64,000 nt of DNA from contig CM055095.1 of NCBI GenBank assembly GCA_029204225.1, positions 24,462,190 through 24,526,189 of the forward strand, written 5' to 3'. A model generated the notes under the pieces. The model saw only the letters and a list, made by a program, of their open reading frames with translations, did not search any database and was not told the DNA's origin. This document shows positions 34,881-47,900 of the stretch, in pieces. Position 1 is the stretch's first letter, and every line of letters starts with the position of its first letter. Position numbers and translations under genes: made by a program. Source of the stretch: Diphasiastrum complanatum. Taxonomy: Eukaryota; Streptophyta; Lycopodiopsida; Lycopodiales; Lycopodiaceae.

Positions 34881-36730
34881 ATCTCAGGTCAATCAGTGCA
34901 AGGAGTAAAAAGTTATCAAGGAAAAACCACCATAAAAGGCCAAAATTCATTTTGGCCAATCAGATCGATCAGATCCTTGAAGATCCAGACTGCATCCTAC
35001 TGTATAAGCAAGATCCAATCACTTTGGAACCCACCATCGGATGAATCTGAGATCGGAATGATCAATAACATGAAGGGTAGCAAATCAGGCACCACACCTT
35101 TCCAGATTAGCAACTGTGCAACAAGAGACAGAACCGAAACCAGCACCAATGGATCCAATGGGACAACCTGTATTTGTCGCACCCTTGCATGCAGTTGGGA
35201 AAGCACCATGGATGGAGATACCAAAATACGATGGATCATCAGATCCCATCCGATTCCTCCAGATCTACGAGCAAGCTTGTGAAATCTACGGCGAACGAAC
35301 ACCTGCAAAGAAGCTGATGCTATTCTTTCTGTCCTTACTTGCAGTGGCTCAAGATTGGTTTTTTAACCTGTCAGAGAAAGAGAAATCCACCTAGGAAGTG
35401 GTTAAAGTAGCTCTCATTAGGCGCTTTAAACCAAGAAAGTTCCTGGAGGACCCGTTTCTCCTGCTGAGCAAAGTCAAGATGGAAAAACGTGAAAGGGTCC
35501 GGAACTATATTGAATGAGTCAAACATCTACGATCCGTGTGCAGTGCAGCCTTGACTCCCGATCATGCGGTGATCATGTGGTTCCTAGTCGAATTACCACG
35601 AAGCATCAGAAGAGAACTGAAATGACGGGAGTAGTACGCTACTCTACAAGAAGCTATGGAAGATGCCATCAGAAAAGAGAATGAGAGATTTGACGACGAA
35701 TATCTTTCCACCCACACTCCTAATCCCTCAATTGCATCATCATCATCAAATGCATCCACTCTATCCACAGAACTGTTGTTGGAGCAAATGACAAAATTAC
35801 ACAAACAGCAGATGGAGCAACTTACAGCGTAGTTTGACCAGAAACTGATCAACCGGAACCAAGCTAGCTGCAGTATCCTTGACGAAAAAATGTATGGTGT
35901 TCAGTATACACGCAAAACCATACAGCGAATGAGTGTCCAGTCCTAAAGCAAAATCTTAGACTGACACATAGATTCTGCCATCTATGCAATGCAACATTGC
36001 ACGATACAACATTTTGACGTTTAACCACAGGGTTGTTCAACAGAAGAGAAGTCCTTATTAGACTTCTTATCCTTATCATCGAGGGGCACCTAACGTGGCA
36101 CCAAGGTACGACGCACCCAATCAACCACAACGCATGGCCTTACCTGATCCACCAAGGCCAGCCAATCAACAAGTGGCCTGTGTAAACCTAACAACAGTGG
36201 AACAAGAAATGCAAATGCCACCTCAACCTAAGCAGCAGCAAAGGTACGGACCAGCTGAACCATTTATGGATCCTGCCATAAATGAATATGTTTTGGCCTA
36301 TGCAGCTCAAACTCAACGTCAAGGTGAAAGAAATTACGGCTACTATGGATGCGGCGAAGGACACATAATTGTAGAATGTCCCTACAAGGGAAAATATACA
36401 ACCTCATGTCGAGATTGCAGTTATGGACACTGTTTCAAGAATTGTCCATTTAACCCTGGAACCAGTGCACCTCTTAACCTCATTGCCATACAGCAACTAG
36501 CAGTTCCAGCGGGGATGCCATCGAACGGTCAACAAGACCACGCTCATGTGTTAGCTGTTACATGTGCACAGAAGAGGAAGGAAGTGGCTCCCTCACCACC
36601 ACCATCAGTCACTGACGACCAACCCTCAACTTCAGCGCCATATCCAAATGTGAGGGAAGAGAGAAGACAGTACCAGAAAACAAGACATTGGGTACAAAAA
36701 GCACAAGAGGAGGAAAAAGAGCAAGAATAA
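34881..36730 (+). pseudogene. Ty3/gypsy gag (A2, plus arm)
   Basis: Gag of an Athila/Tat-like gypsy. Conserved PWMEIPKYDGSSDPIRFLQI, AQDWFFNLSEKEKST and RKFLEDPFLLLSKVKMEKRE (35116-35520), i.e. the Retrotrans_gag core, with several in-frame stops (about 35393, 35517, 35622). A coiled-coil-like ELLLEQMTKLHKQQMEQL (about 35770-35830) follows. 36095-36730 is open (211 codons) and contains the two knuckles: the first has lost one Cys (YYGCGEGHIIVEC), the second is CRDCSYGHCFKNC, with only three residues between Cys2 and His. A Pro/Ser-rich and then charged tail ends in TAA at 36728. Confidence 0.85.
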
Positions 36731-36881
36731 GACATTTCCACAGAACCTCCAGTCAGCATCCAACGGGAACTGCAGGCAGGCTCACCACTGTGCATTGATC
36801 AGAATGATCGGTTGCACCAACATGAACCACCTTTTCACATAGTGGAGCCCAAGGAACCACGCACTGAAAGGCTCACACTTT

Positions 36882-38042
36882 TTGTTGTCAAGCCATGTTA
36901 GTTTACCACTTAGAGAACTACTGCGGATTGCACCACAAGCGAAAAGCCTTTTAGCTGAATGGGCCAAAGCGGATAAGGAGCTAATAGCGCCTGATTTCAT
37001 ATATTGTGCGGGCTATGATGAAACAAGTAACGTCCTCCACATCGTAGCAGCATGGGAAAGTGAGGAACATAACATCACTTTGCCAATCAAACACAAGAGA
37101 TACGAGGACGAGGCGACAATGGTAGATGGAGGATCAGGTGTCAATCTAATATCCACTACTTTGTACAAAAAATGGGATCTACAAGGATTGAAGCCAGCAA
37201 GATTTGCCATCAAGCTAGCAGATCAATCCTGTGTGAAACCAAAAGGTGTAGTTGCTGATATTCCCGTAAAGATAGTAGACATGCAGTATGTGATTACTTT
37301 TGTGGTCATGGATATATCTGAATCTCCATCTGCATACCGTGTTTTACTGGGAAGACCATGGTTGAGGACTATGCAAGTAGTACACAACTGGGGTACAGGG
37401 AAACTCACCTTCGAGAATAGAGAACAGGCTGTAAAGGTAGATCCAGCCACATGGGCGGTGAAACCTGTTGCATCCAAAGCTGATGACGGATCATCCACGA
37501 CAGATCATACGATTGATGGCCCAAGGCCAACCAAGAGAGGTCACTATCATTCAGAGATGGATGTCATGAGATGGACGGATGCATTAGCAACTATTGACTG
37601 CCAGACATTTCAATATGAATCAAATCCGGAACCGGGTACATCTTCACCCAAATGTTACACTATGGACACACCAATCACAGTTGGGGTGAATATGATAAAC
37701 GTAGCATGGCTGTCAGTGGAGCCGATTGAGAACCCAGTGGACGATGATCTAATCCCTTGGCAACATGGTCTAACTTATAATAAGGAGATTGAGCTGACTG
37801 ATGAACAGGTCCTACACCACATGGATCCAGATCGTTACGGAACCAAGAAGGTACCAACTCAACCACCACAAAGGTTTGCTACGGCGAAAGTCTCAAGGAT
37901 CGATCCACCCAAGACACCTACGAATAAGAAGAATAAGTTGAAGCAACGCTACAACCAGGTGATCCGATGGAGTGAACTACCCAAAGAGGCAATAGCTATA
38001 GTAGACATTGATATTCACAACCATGAGGAAAAGTCACAATAG
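36882..38042 (+). pseudogene. Ty3/gypsy retropepsin and spacer (A2, plus arm)
   Basis: A 386-codon open frame. The active-site turn is MVDGGSGVNLIST (about residues 81-93): Asp-Gly-Gly instead of the usual Asp-Ser/Thr-Gly, as also in the gypsy at 14.4-16.8 kb. The flap-side conserved strand is RVLLGRPWLRTMQVVHNW (about residues 157-174). The C-terminal half is a pol spacer homologous to 16.8-17.4 kb. The frame is open, but gag upstream and pol downstream are broken. The ATG at 36882 is not necessarily a real start; protease is normally made as part of gag-pol. Confidence 0.8.
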
Positions 38043-38467
38043 TTCCGAAGAAAGACAACAAGGATGAATCCACCAAAATGACAAAAAAGAGCAAAAAGAA
38101 GGTGTTGGATTCCTTGAAGTCAATCAAGTTAGACTCAGATACAATGTCATCTTCTACACAGGTGACAAAAAATAAAACCAATCGAGCCAAGATCAATATG
38201 TTGAAAGAGTAATCTTAATGAGCTCTAGTTCATGAGATGTCTGATACTTTCAAGAATTATACATTGGACGATGTGATAATCATGATACAAGGCACCAGCG
38301 GAACAAGTCTTTGAGGGACCTGCGTGAACACAGCCAATGAATCTTGCGGACCCAGGAGAAGAAGAAAGGATAGTGCATGTGGGAGAGCAGTTAAAGCCCA
38401 CGTAGTTCAAGAGGCTACGATCCTTGTTGGTGGAATATAAAGACTGTCTTGCCTGGAGCTATAGTGA
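38043..38467 (+). pseudogene. Pol pre-RT fragment (A2, plus arm end)
   Basis: Frame-shifted coding: MSDTFKNYTLDDVIIMIQGT (like FKDYTIEDVTIQ at 17.54 kb), a line like VHVGEQLKPT, and AWSYSDL corresponding to AWTYKDM at 17.76 kb. It stops at about 38467, where the complementary strand of another copy begins (inverted junction). Confidence 0.75.
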
Positions 38468-41400
38468 TCTCCTGTCACCTGTGTAGAAGATGATGCGGTA
38501 TCTGAGTCCATTTTGATTGACTTCAAGGAATCCAACACCTTCTTTTTGTCCTTTTTTGTCATTTTGGTGGATTTTTCCTTTCATTGGAACTACCGTGATA
38601 TTCGCCTCATGATTGCAAATATCCACTGTAGCTTTCACTTCTTTGGATAGATCACTCCATCGGATCACCTGGTTGTAGCGTTGCTTCAACTAATTTTTCT
38701 TATTCGCAAGTGCCTTGGGGAGATCGATCCTTGAGACTTTCGCCATAGCAGACTTTTGCGGTGGTTGAGCTGGTACTTTCTTGGTTCCGTAACGATCTGG
38801 GTCCATGTGGTGTAGGACCTGCTCATCAGTCAGCTCAATCTCCTTATTATAAGTTAGAGCATGTTGCCGCGGGACTAGATCATATTGTCCACTAGGTTCT
38901 CAATAGGTTCCGCTGACAGCTAAGCTACGTTTATCATATTCACCCCAAATGTGATTGGTGTGTCCATAATATAACACTTGGGTAAAGATGTACTAGGTTT
39001 AGGATTTGATTCATATTGATATGTCCGACAGTAGATAGTTGCTAATGCATCCGTTCATATCACGACATCCGTCTCTGAATCATAATGACCTCCCTTGGCT
39101 GGCCTTGGGCGATCAATCGTGTGATCTATCATGGATGATCCGTCATCAGCCTTGGGTGCAATAGGTTTCACTGCCCATGTGGTTGGATAAACCTTCACAT
39201 CCTGCTCTTTGTTTTCAAAGGTGAGTTTTTCCGTGCCCCAGTTGTGTACTACTTGCGTAGTCCTCAACCATGGTCTTCCCAATAATACACGGTATGCAGT
39301 TGGAGATTCAGATATATCCATAACTACAAAAGTAATCACAAACTGCATGCCTGCTATCTTTACAGGGATATCGGCAACTACGCCTTTTGGTTTCACACAG
39401 GATTGATCTTCTAGCTTGATGGCAAATCTTGTTGCCTTCAACCCTTGCAAATCCCACTTTATACAAAGTAGTGGAGATCAAATTGACACCTGATCCTCCA
39501 TCTACCACTGTTGCCTTGTCCTCGTGTCTCTTGTATTTGATTGGCAAAGTGATGTTGTGTTCCTCACTTTCCCATGCTGCTTCGATGTGGAGGATGTTAT
39601 TTGTTTCTTCATAGCTCATACAATATATGGGCTCAGGCGCTACTGGCTCAGCATCCGCTTTGGCCCATTCAGCTAGAAGGCTTTTCGCTTGTGGTGCAAT
39701 CCACAGTAGTTCTCCGAGTGGTAAACTAACACGGCTTGACTGTAAAAGTATGAGTCTTTCAGTGCATGGTTCCTCGGGCTCTACCATGTGAAAAGGTGGT
39801 TCATGTTGGTGCAACCAATCATTCTGATCAGTGCGCAGTTGTGAGCTCGCTTGCGGTTCCCTTTCGATGCCAACTAGAGGTTCGGTGGGATTGTCTCTTT
39901 TTTGCTCTTTTTCCTTCGCTTGTGCTTTCTGTACCCAGTGTCTTATTTTCTGGTATTGTCTTCTTTCTTCCCTCACATTTGGATATGGTGTTGAAGTTGA
40001 GGGTTGGTCATCAGTTACAAATGGTGGTGGTGAGGGAGCCACTTCCTTCCTCTTCTATGCTTGCGTGACGGCTAACACATGAACATGGAATTGGTGTCTT
40101 TCCAAGGGCATCCCTGATGGAACTGCTAGTTGTTGTATTGCAATGAAGTTGAGAGGTGCATTGGTTCCAGGTTTAAATGGACAATTCTTGAAACAGTGTC
40201 CATAACCGCATTCCCAACAGAAGGATGTATATTGTCCCTTGTAGGGACATTCTGCAATTTTGTGTCCTTCTTCGCATCCGAAGCAGCCGTAGTTTCTTCC
40301 ACCTTGACGCTGAGTGTGAGCTACGTAGGCTGCAACATATTCATTTATGGCAGGATCCATAAATGGTTCATCTAGTCTGTACCATTGCTGCTGCTCAGGT
40401 TGAGGTGGCATTTGAATCTTTGGTTCCGATGTTGTCAGGTTTACATGGGCCACTTGTTGATTGGCTGGCCCTGGTGGTGCAGGTAAGGCCATATGCTGTT
40501 GTTGATTCGATGCGCCGTACCTTGGTGCCACGTTGGGTGCCCCTTGATGGTAAGGATAAGAAGTCTGATAAGGACTTCTCTTCTATTGAACAATCTGGGT
40601 GTTTCATGGGCAAAATGCCGTATCGTGCAATGTTGCATTGCACATATGTCAGAATCTATCTGTCAGTCTCAGATTTTGCTTTAGGATTGGACACTTGTTC
40701 GTTATATAGTTTTGCGTGCACATTGAACACCATACATTCACCGTCGCGGGTACTGCAGCTGGGTTGGTTCTAATTGATGTGGTGTTACTGCTACAGCTCC
40801 CTACAAGGCTTTCAGTTTTTGGTCAAACTGCGCCGTCAGTTGCTCCATCTGCTATTTGTGTAATTTTGTCATTTGTTCCAACAGTAGTTCTGTGGATAGA
40901 GGTGATGCATTTGATGATGACGATGCTAACGAGGGAATAGGAGTGTGGTGGATGGATATTCGTCGTCAGATCCCTCGTCCTCTTCCCTGATGGCATCTTC
41001 CATAGCTTCTTGTAGAGTAGCATACTGCTCTTGTCATTTCAGTTCTCTTCTGATGCTTCGTGGTAATCCGGCTAGGAGCCACATGATTTCACCGCATAAT
41101 CGGGAGTTAGGGTTGTACTGCACTCGGATCGTAGGTGTTTGACCCGTCCAATATAGTCCTTGACCCTTTCTCGTTTTCCCATTTTGACTTTACTTGGCAA
41201 GAGAAATGGGTTTTCTAAGAACTTTCTTGTTTTCAAACAAGTAATAAGAGCTGCTTTAATCCCTTCCCAGGTGGATTTTTCTTCTTCTGACAGGTTGAAA
41301 AACCAATCTTGAGCCACTGCCAATAAGAACATGGGGAACAACATCAGCTTCTCCGCAAGTGTCTGTTCGTCGTAGATTTTACAAGCTTATTCGTAGATCT

Positions 41401-41640
41401 GGAGGAAACGGATAAGATCGGATGGTGCTGGTTTCGGTTTTGCCTCTTGTTGCACAACTGCTAATCTGGGAAGGTGTGGTGCTTGATTTGCTATCCTTCA
41501 TGCTATTGATCGTCCCAATCTCAGATTCATCCGATGGTAGGCTCCAAAGTGGTTGGATCTTGCTTGTATAGTGGAATGCAGTCTGGATCTTTAAGGATTT
41601 GATAACTCTGATCGGTTGGAAGTGCATTTTAGGCCTTTTA
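38468..41640 (-). pseudogene. Ty3/gypsy gag-protease (A2, minus arm)
   Basis: The same gene order as the plus arm but inverted, read from 41640 downwards: gag core (AQDWFFNLSEEEKSTWEGIK, 41344-41072), both zinc knuckles intact and of the short CX2CX3HX4C type (CFGCEEGHKIAEC, CWECGYGHCFKNC, 40531-40055), charged tail (40042 onward), protease VDGGSGVNLISTTLYK. A frameshift right after it (about 39445) splits the protease; the remainder, with RVLLGRPWLRTTQVVHNW, is at 39450-39055. Pol spacer to 38459. Protein identity with the plus arm is high but clearly not complete, so these are two related copies, not a fresh duplication. Confidence 0.87.
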
Positions 41641-42767
41641 CGGTGGTTTTTCCTTGATAACTTTTTACTCCTTGCACTGATTGACCTGATATTTTGACAG
41701 TAGCTAGATCTGATGCAAATCTTTCCACTAATCTAGTCTGCGAGAGTTCTCTTATGCAAAGGTTGGATGTGCGAGGTTCTTTAGCTGTTTTTGCAGATAA
41801 AAAACTTGATATCTCTCAGATCTTTGAAAAGTAACTCTCGCAAGGATCACAGTAGCTAGATTTGGGTCAGATTTCACTATAAAATTCTCTACAAGAGTTA
41901 ACTCTCGCAAGAAGTGAAAATTTCATTGTATGCGAGGGTTCAGAACCACTATTTTGGCTTGATCTTCACCAAATCTCAAAACCAACTCTCGCAGGCTTCA
42001 TCACTGATGGAAATTAACATTCTGAATTGATTGAGAGGGTCTACGAGAGTTCTTACTGGAAAGATTTGCTGGATCTTCACATTTTGGTGAATATTTTGCA
42101 CTTAAATCCAATTTTATGCTCACTAAAATCAAACTAACTCTCGCAAGCTCTTCTGTGTCCTGGTCTCACTGAGATGGAACTTCAAAATCCTCTACGAGAG
42201 TTCTTGCCCACTGGAACTGAAAATTTTGGTGTCTGCGAGGGTTCTCTTGTACTTTCTCATTTTTTTTCTCATTGGAAACTCTCGCACATGCACTCAGAGA
42301 TCAAACTAACTCTCGCAAGCTTCTATGTGTCTTGGTCTCACTAAGATGGAATTTCAGAGAGCTCTATGAGAGTTTTGGTGAAGATTTGACTTTTTTATGA
42401 TTTTTTTTTTATTTTTGCAATCTGCTTGAAAGTAACTCTCGCAGGCTTCTATGCAGGTCTGGGACAGTACCTTGGAGCTACTGCCAATCATGCAAGGATT
42501 AATTCACACTGGTTTTGGAGATATAAAAATCTGATGAGATTTTAGGCTCTTTTTCTCTCCAAAAATACAGATTTCTGTTGTTTTTGGCTGGTTAGTTTGG
42601 ATTTCAAGCCCTCCTCTACCCTCTCACACCTCCTCCGCTAGCTATGAATAGTCCAAACATAAAAAAAATATAGAAAACTAACTCTAACTCCCCACAAATC
42701 TACTTAAACTACTCTAAAAAACAGGAAAATAGCTAAAATGCAACTAAACTAGTTAGTAGAAACCTGT
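41641..42767 (-). other. Leader of family-A gypsy (minus arm)
   Basis: The reverse complement of the A2 leader. One well-preserved module is AACTCTCG at 42136-42143 with CGAGAGTT at 42195-42202, loop 51 nt, containing TCTCACTGAGA. Further AACTCTCGCA motifs lie at about 41832, 41898, 41984 and 42288-42435. No ORF. Confidence 0.85.
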
Positions 42768-43121
42768 CCCTGGCAACGACGCCACTATAGGGTCGAAGAT
42801 CTTGCGTAGTATAGCCCTCCCACCTGTCAACAAGGGTTAGATCACTGGATAGGTACCTAACTATGCATAGATGCTAATTTTAGTTAGTTTCCTACTTTGC
42901 ATCTAACTCTACCTTTACTAACACTACTCACTCTAGCTCTACTCTTCCTAAACTAACTTCATCATGATTTTGGGTGAAGATAGAGGATAGAATAAAAGAA
43001 GAAGAAGGAGAGGAAGAGATAAAGAGAGAGAGATGAGATGAAGGTTAGCTCAAATGCTCAATGTCATTGCTTATGGAAAGACCTTAACTAGCATAAACAA
43101 AAAAGCATGGGAAATGAAAAT
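42768..43121 (-). repeat. tRNA-Asp PBS and proximal part of inverted family-A 5' LTR
   Basis: PBS complement at 42768-42784, LTR from 42786 (TATAGGGTCG). The LTR is interrupted at 43121 by copia C and resumes at 49556. AAAAT (43117-43121) is the left target duplication of C. Confidence 0.9.
43117..43121. repeat. Target-site duplication of copia C, left
   Basis: AAAAT; repeated at 49551-49555. The uninterrupted LTR at 53590 reads ATGAAAATAACAAGC, with one copy. Confidence 0.95.
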
Positions 43122-43776
43122 TGTGAAAATTGTCAACATTTCCTAGCTAGTTTGAGGCCTAAATTGGCTAAAATTGTAAATAGTTTTGGTTCTGGAGTTT
43201 CACACGTGTGAACCAGGCCACAATGTTTTTATTTACTGTATTTTTTCAGTATGATGAAGTGTCAAACTTCATACCCTTCAAAATGAGACCATTTTGATGT
43301 ATTTTGGTCATATAAGCCATTTTTAGCTATTTTTCCTATATAGGGAATATCTAGGGTCAAGTACCTTCTAGAGATAGGAGAGAGAGTCATCTTCCTCATC
43401 CATAAATAGTAGGGAAGTCGTGGAGAACAGGTTGGAGAAACCTTTTGTATGCTTCATTGAGATCAATAGATCATTGTCATTGTTTCTTCCTCCATTGAGA
43501 GCATTGTTGTGTGTATTGTCTTCAAGCTATTGTGTATGATCTTAGGTGCTTTCCAAAAGTGGTAGGCTGATGTATTATGGACTGTATAATGCTATTTTGG
43601 GCCGCACTTGATGTTTATGGAAGTTTCCATTTGTGATAAATGCTTTTTGATCAAGTTCTTTGCATTCTAGGTAGCATAGAATGTGTTGCCAATTCCTAGC
43701 TTATGTAGTTTGGAGTGCAAGCATTCAAGCCAATGATCTTGGAGTTTAGATCCACTTAGGATCTGTATTTTTCACA
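43122..43776 (+). repeat. 5' LTR of copia C
   Basis: TGTGAAAATT...TATTTTTCACA. It contains TATA-like CTATATAG (43336-43343) and CATAAATAGT (43401-43410), either of which could direct transcription into the R region. Confidence 0.97.
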
Positions 43777-43791
43777 TGGTATCAGAGCTGG
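43777..43791 (+). other. Initiator tRNA-Met primer-binding site of copia C
   Basis: TGGTATCAGAGCTGG directly after the 5' LTR, the canonical plant copia PBS. Confidence 0.97.
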
Positions 43792-44948
43792 TTGGCTTCT
43801 ATTTACAGTAAGTATTCCATTTTTGGTGATATTTGGATGTTTGATCAAGTTCTAGCATGATTTTGCATTGCTTTGTTGATCAAATCTTACTAACCTTTGT
43901 TTTGTGAGTTGAACTTGTGGATCAAAAGCATATTTCAGGTCTATTGAAGATCAGAGGCTGAAAAGAAACTATTTTGGATCAGATCATAACACCTAATCAT
44001 TTGTGATTGTGAGGCTTGTTCATATTCAATACTAACAATGTTCTTTTCAATCCTATTGTTGACAATCTCCATTCTTGGATGAACACTCTCCTTAAGTGGA
44101 TGAAACTTCTCCTTAAGTGGATGACAAATGATCTTTTGAGTGAGTTGTAATTCTCCTAAAGGCTGAGCAAAGCTCCCATTTGGATGAAAGATCCTCTTTT
44201 TTGGGTGAACATATTGTAAGCTCCATTGTGAAGAGCATATTGTAAAGATTGTCATCAATTTTGGCATAAATTTTGGTGTACTTTGTTGAGCATGTAAGTA
44301 ACTCTCCTTATGTAATTTGATTGGAGCATTTGCTGGAAGGTGTTAACCATTATGCAAGTGTGTTTTCAGGTTCTTAACAGGTTGAGGAACATTCTCATGT
44401 GAAGTGATCTTAGATCTACATCTAAACACCAAGATTTGACAAGATAGTGAAGCTAGTCTTGTGATTCACTAAGTGTGCTCATTCATTCACCTCTAAATCT
44501 TGTATTTATCACTTGCTGGAGTTTATAAACTTTTAGAAGTGTGTTTTACATGTGGTTTTACAGGTTGAATCAATATCTTAGTGTGTTGATCATATGTTGA
44601 TCAAGTTTGTTCATTACTAGGTAATCTTGGCATCCTAGTTTTGGGTATTTTCTAAGAATGCAAGTAACTCTTCACACCATAACTTGATTTGGTCACTTGC
44701 TGGAAAGTTTGAGAGCTTAAGCAAGAGTGTGTTCAGGTTGGTTTGATTTTGTAATCCATTCTTAGTGTGTGCAAAGTGTTGCATGTGTTTCAATCTTCCT
44801 TTCTATGCTTGGAAACCATCTAGGTTCAAGATAGAAGTGTTTTAGGGTCCTAAATCTTCATAGATCTCTTTATCTATCATTTGTTGAGAGAAAAGTGAGT
44901 GCTAAGTGCTTTAGGACAAAACCTAAAAGTTGAAGAAACATTAGAATC
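43792..44948 (+). other. Long leader of copia C with diverged repeats
   Basis: 1.16 kb without a sense ORF. Three diverged units (about 44285-44400, 44490-44600, 44660-44770) share tttgctgga / cacttgctgga, then (a)agtgtgttt(t)cagg(tt). A short direct repeat cttctccttaagtggatga occurs at about 44084 and 44108. Several TTTCAGG sites look like 3' splice sites, but no intron can be shown. Confidence 0.65.
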
Positions 44949-47900
44949 ATGGCTTCCAATGGTGGGATCATGCTAGAGTCTAGTGAAAGGTTGAGTTCAT
45001 CAAACTACTCTACTTGGAAAGTGAGGATGGAGTCCTTACTTGAGTTGAATGAACTCATGGACATAGTTGCAGAAATTGAAGAGAGACCTCTCACACTTCA
45101 AGAGCAACAAAGGTTTGATAAGAAGGCCAAAAGGGCTCTTCATATCATTAAAATGAATGTTACAAATGAACTTCTCAAGGAAGTTGGAAAGTGTCAAAGT
45201 GCAAGTGAGGCATGGAATGCCTTAAAGAAGCTCTTTGAATCAAAGTCCACATCTAGGGTATTGACCCTAAGGAGACAAATATTTTCTAGTAGGCAAAGAG
45301 AGGGTGAAAGTGCTCATGCATTTATCTTGAGAGTTAAGTCCCTAAGTGATGATTTAGCATGCATTGATGAGAACATAAAAGATGGTGAAATAGTCCAAGT
45401 TATGTTGAATGGTTTGCTAAATGAACATGCTAACCTTGTGCAAAGTTTTGCCATTCAAAAAGTCTTGCCAAGTGTGGTTGACTTGCAAGAAATCTTATTG
45501 GCTGAAGAACATAGGTTGCAATCAAAGCTTGATGGTGCATCCTTGCAAGGTGGAGGTGAAGAGGCTTTCTTCACAAAAGGCAAATTCAAGGGCAAAGGTA
45601 AAGGCAAAGGGAAATGGTCCAAAGGTAGTAACTTTGATCATGATGATCACTCTTCCTCTTTCTCTTCTACTAAGAACAATAAGTCAAAGTTCAAGTGCTT
45701 TTATTGTGGGATAAAAGGTCATTTTGCAAATGAATGTTATAAGAAGAAAAGAGAGCAAGGAGAGAGGCAAGGAAATCTTACAATAGATGAGGAAGAACAT
45801 AACACATGTGAATCACTTGTTATGACTTCAAGTTTGTTAGCCAACATAGATGATAATGATCCTTGGTGGATTGATAGTGGAGCCTCATCTCACATGACAA
45901 GACATAAGGAATACTTTACATCCTTATTGTCTTATGAGGGAGAAGGTAACATCATCTACACTGCAAATGATGGTCAATGTGACATCAAAGGCATAGGCAC
46001 TATTCCTATTTCCCTTTCAACAAATAGGAAAGCAAATCTTGAAAATGTTTTGTACATTCCTTCAATCACTAAGAATTTGCTTAGTGTAAGTCAAATGATT
46101 GACAAAGGACTTGATGTGGAGTTCATTGGAGATGCATGTTTGATAAGTAAATGTGGATCCTTGATTGCTCAAGGTAGGAGGCATGGTAAACTTTTCAAGC
46201 TTGATGCATGTGTGATCTCTAATCATGAAGGATGTATGGCTAGGGAGCAATTGACAAACCAAGAAGTTTGGCACAAGAGGTTGGGCCATCCCAACTTCAA
46301 ATCTTTGGAGGTAATGGCAAAGAAAGAGCTTGTTCTTGGTCTCCCTAAAAGTCTTGTTGCAAACAATAGTGTTTGTGAACATTGTGCCTTGTCCAAATCT
46401 CATAGACTTGCTTATTCTAGATCTACTTCTAGATCTAAAGAAGCTTTTCAACTTGTGCATTCTGATATTCATTCTTCTAGTACAACTAGCAATGGTGGGG
46501 CAAAGATGTATGCAACTTTCATTGATGACTTTAGTAGGTATACTTGGATCTATCTTCTTAAAAGTAAGGATGAAGTGTTTGCTGCATTTGTCAAGTTCAA
46601 GAATGAAATGGAAAACCAATTCAATACAAAGATCAAATGCTTAAGATCTGATAATGGAGGGGAATACACCTCAAATAGGTTCAAAGACTTTTGTATAGCA
46701 CATGGGATTAAGAGGGAGATGTCTAGTCCTAGGACTCCACAACAGAATGGAGTGGCCGAGAGGAAGAATAGAACCCTTTGTGAATGTGCCAAGGCAATGA
46801 GACTACATGCTAATCTTGCTAAGTCTTTTTGGGGGGAAGCTTTAGCATGTGCTAACTATCTATGTAATAGATGGACAAGTGCTTCCTTGGATGGTAAAAC
46901 TCCTCATGAGGTTCTTTATGGTAGAAGGCCGAGTGTCAAGCATTGTAGGATCTTTGGATGTACATGTTTTGTCAATATCACACTTGATGATAGAACTAAA
47001 GAAGATCCTTCATCAAAGAAGGGTGTGTTTGTTGGCTATAGTGAAGTAAGCAAGGCTTACAAAGTGTACATTCCTTCTACAAAGAAAGTTGTCATAAGTA
47101 GGGATGTCATCTTTCATGAAGAGAATGTTTCCAATGTTGTTGATGTTGATGTTGATGTGCCTACTAATCATCATGATGTGCAAGATGTCTTGGATGAAGA
47201 TGGAGATGCCACTCCAAAGCAAACTTCAAGGAAGACTCAAAGGCAAAGGGCTAAGCCATCAAGGCTAACCTATGATGAAAAAGGAAAGCAAGTGGTGGAC
47301 AACTCTAACTTTGCTTTTCTTACCTCTTTTGATGAACCAACTTGTGTAGGTGAAGCAATTCAAAAGAAGGAATGGATCCAAGCCATGGATCATGAGCATC
47401 AAGCACTCATCAAAAGCAACACATGGAGGTTGGTAAAGCTTCCAAAGGACAAGAAGGCAATTGGTTGTAAGTGGATCTTCAAGATCAAGACAAATCAAGA
47501 TGGATCAATCAACAAGTACAAGGCAAGGTTGGTGGCAAAGGGGTATGCTCAAGAATATGGTATTGACTATGATGAGACCTTTGCACCCGTGGCAAAGATG
47601 GTAACTATTCGAATTCTAATCTCTCTTGCAACTCTTTATGATTGGGATATGTGGCAAATGGATGTTACTAATGCCTTCTTGAATGGTGATCTTGAAGAAG
47701 ATATTTACATGGAGCAACCCGAGGGCTATGTTTCACATGATGAGCCTAATCATGTGTGCTATCTCCAAAAGAGTTTGTATGGGCTAAAGCAAGCACCAAG
47801 GAGTTGGTATGCTAAGCTCAATTCCTTCTTACTTTCTCAAAACTTTGTTATGAGTGAGTATGATCATTCTCTCTACTTTAGATTGAATGAAAATGATATC

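Noticed and set aside
46062-46619. 185-codon minus-strand frame
   Set aside because: Complement of the integrase region of the intact copia C ORF; no independent similarity.
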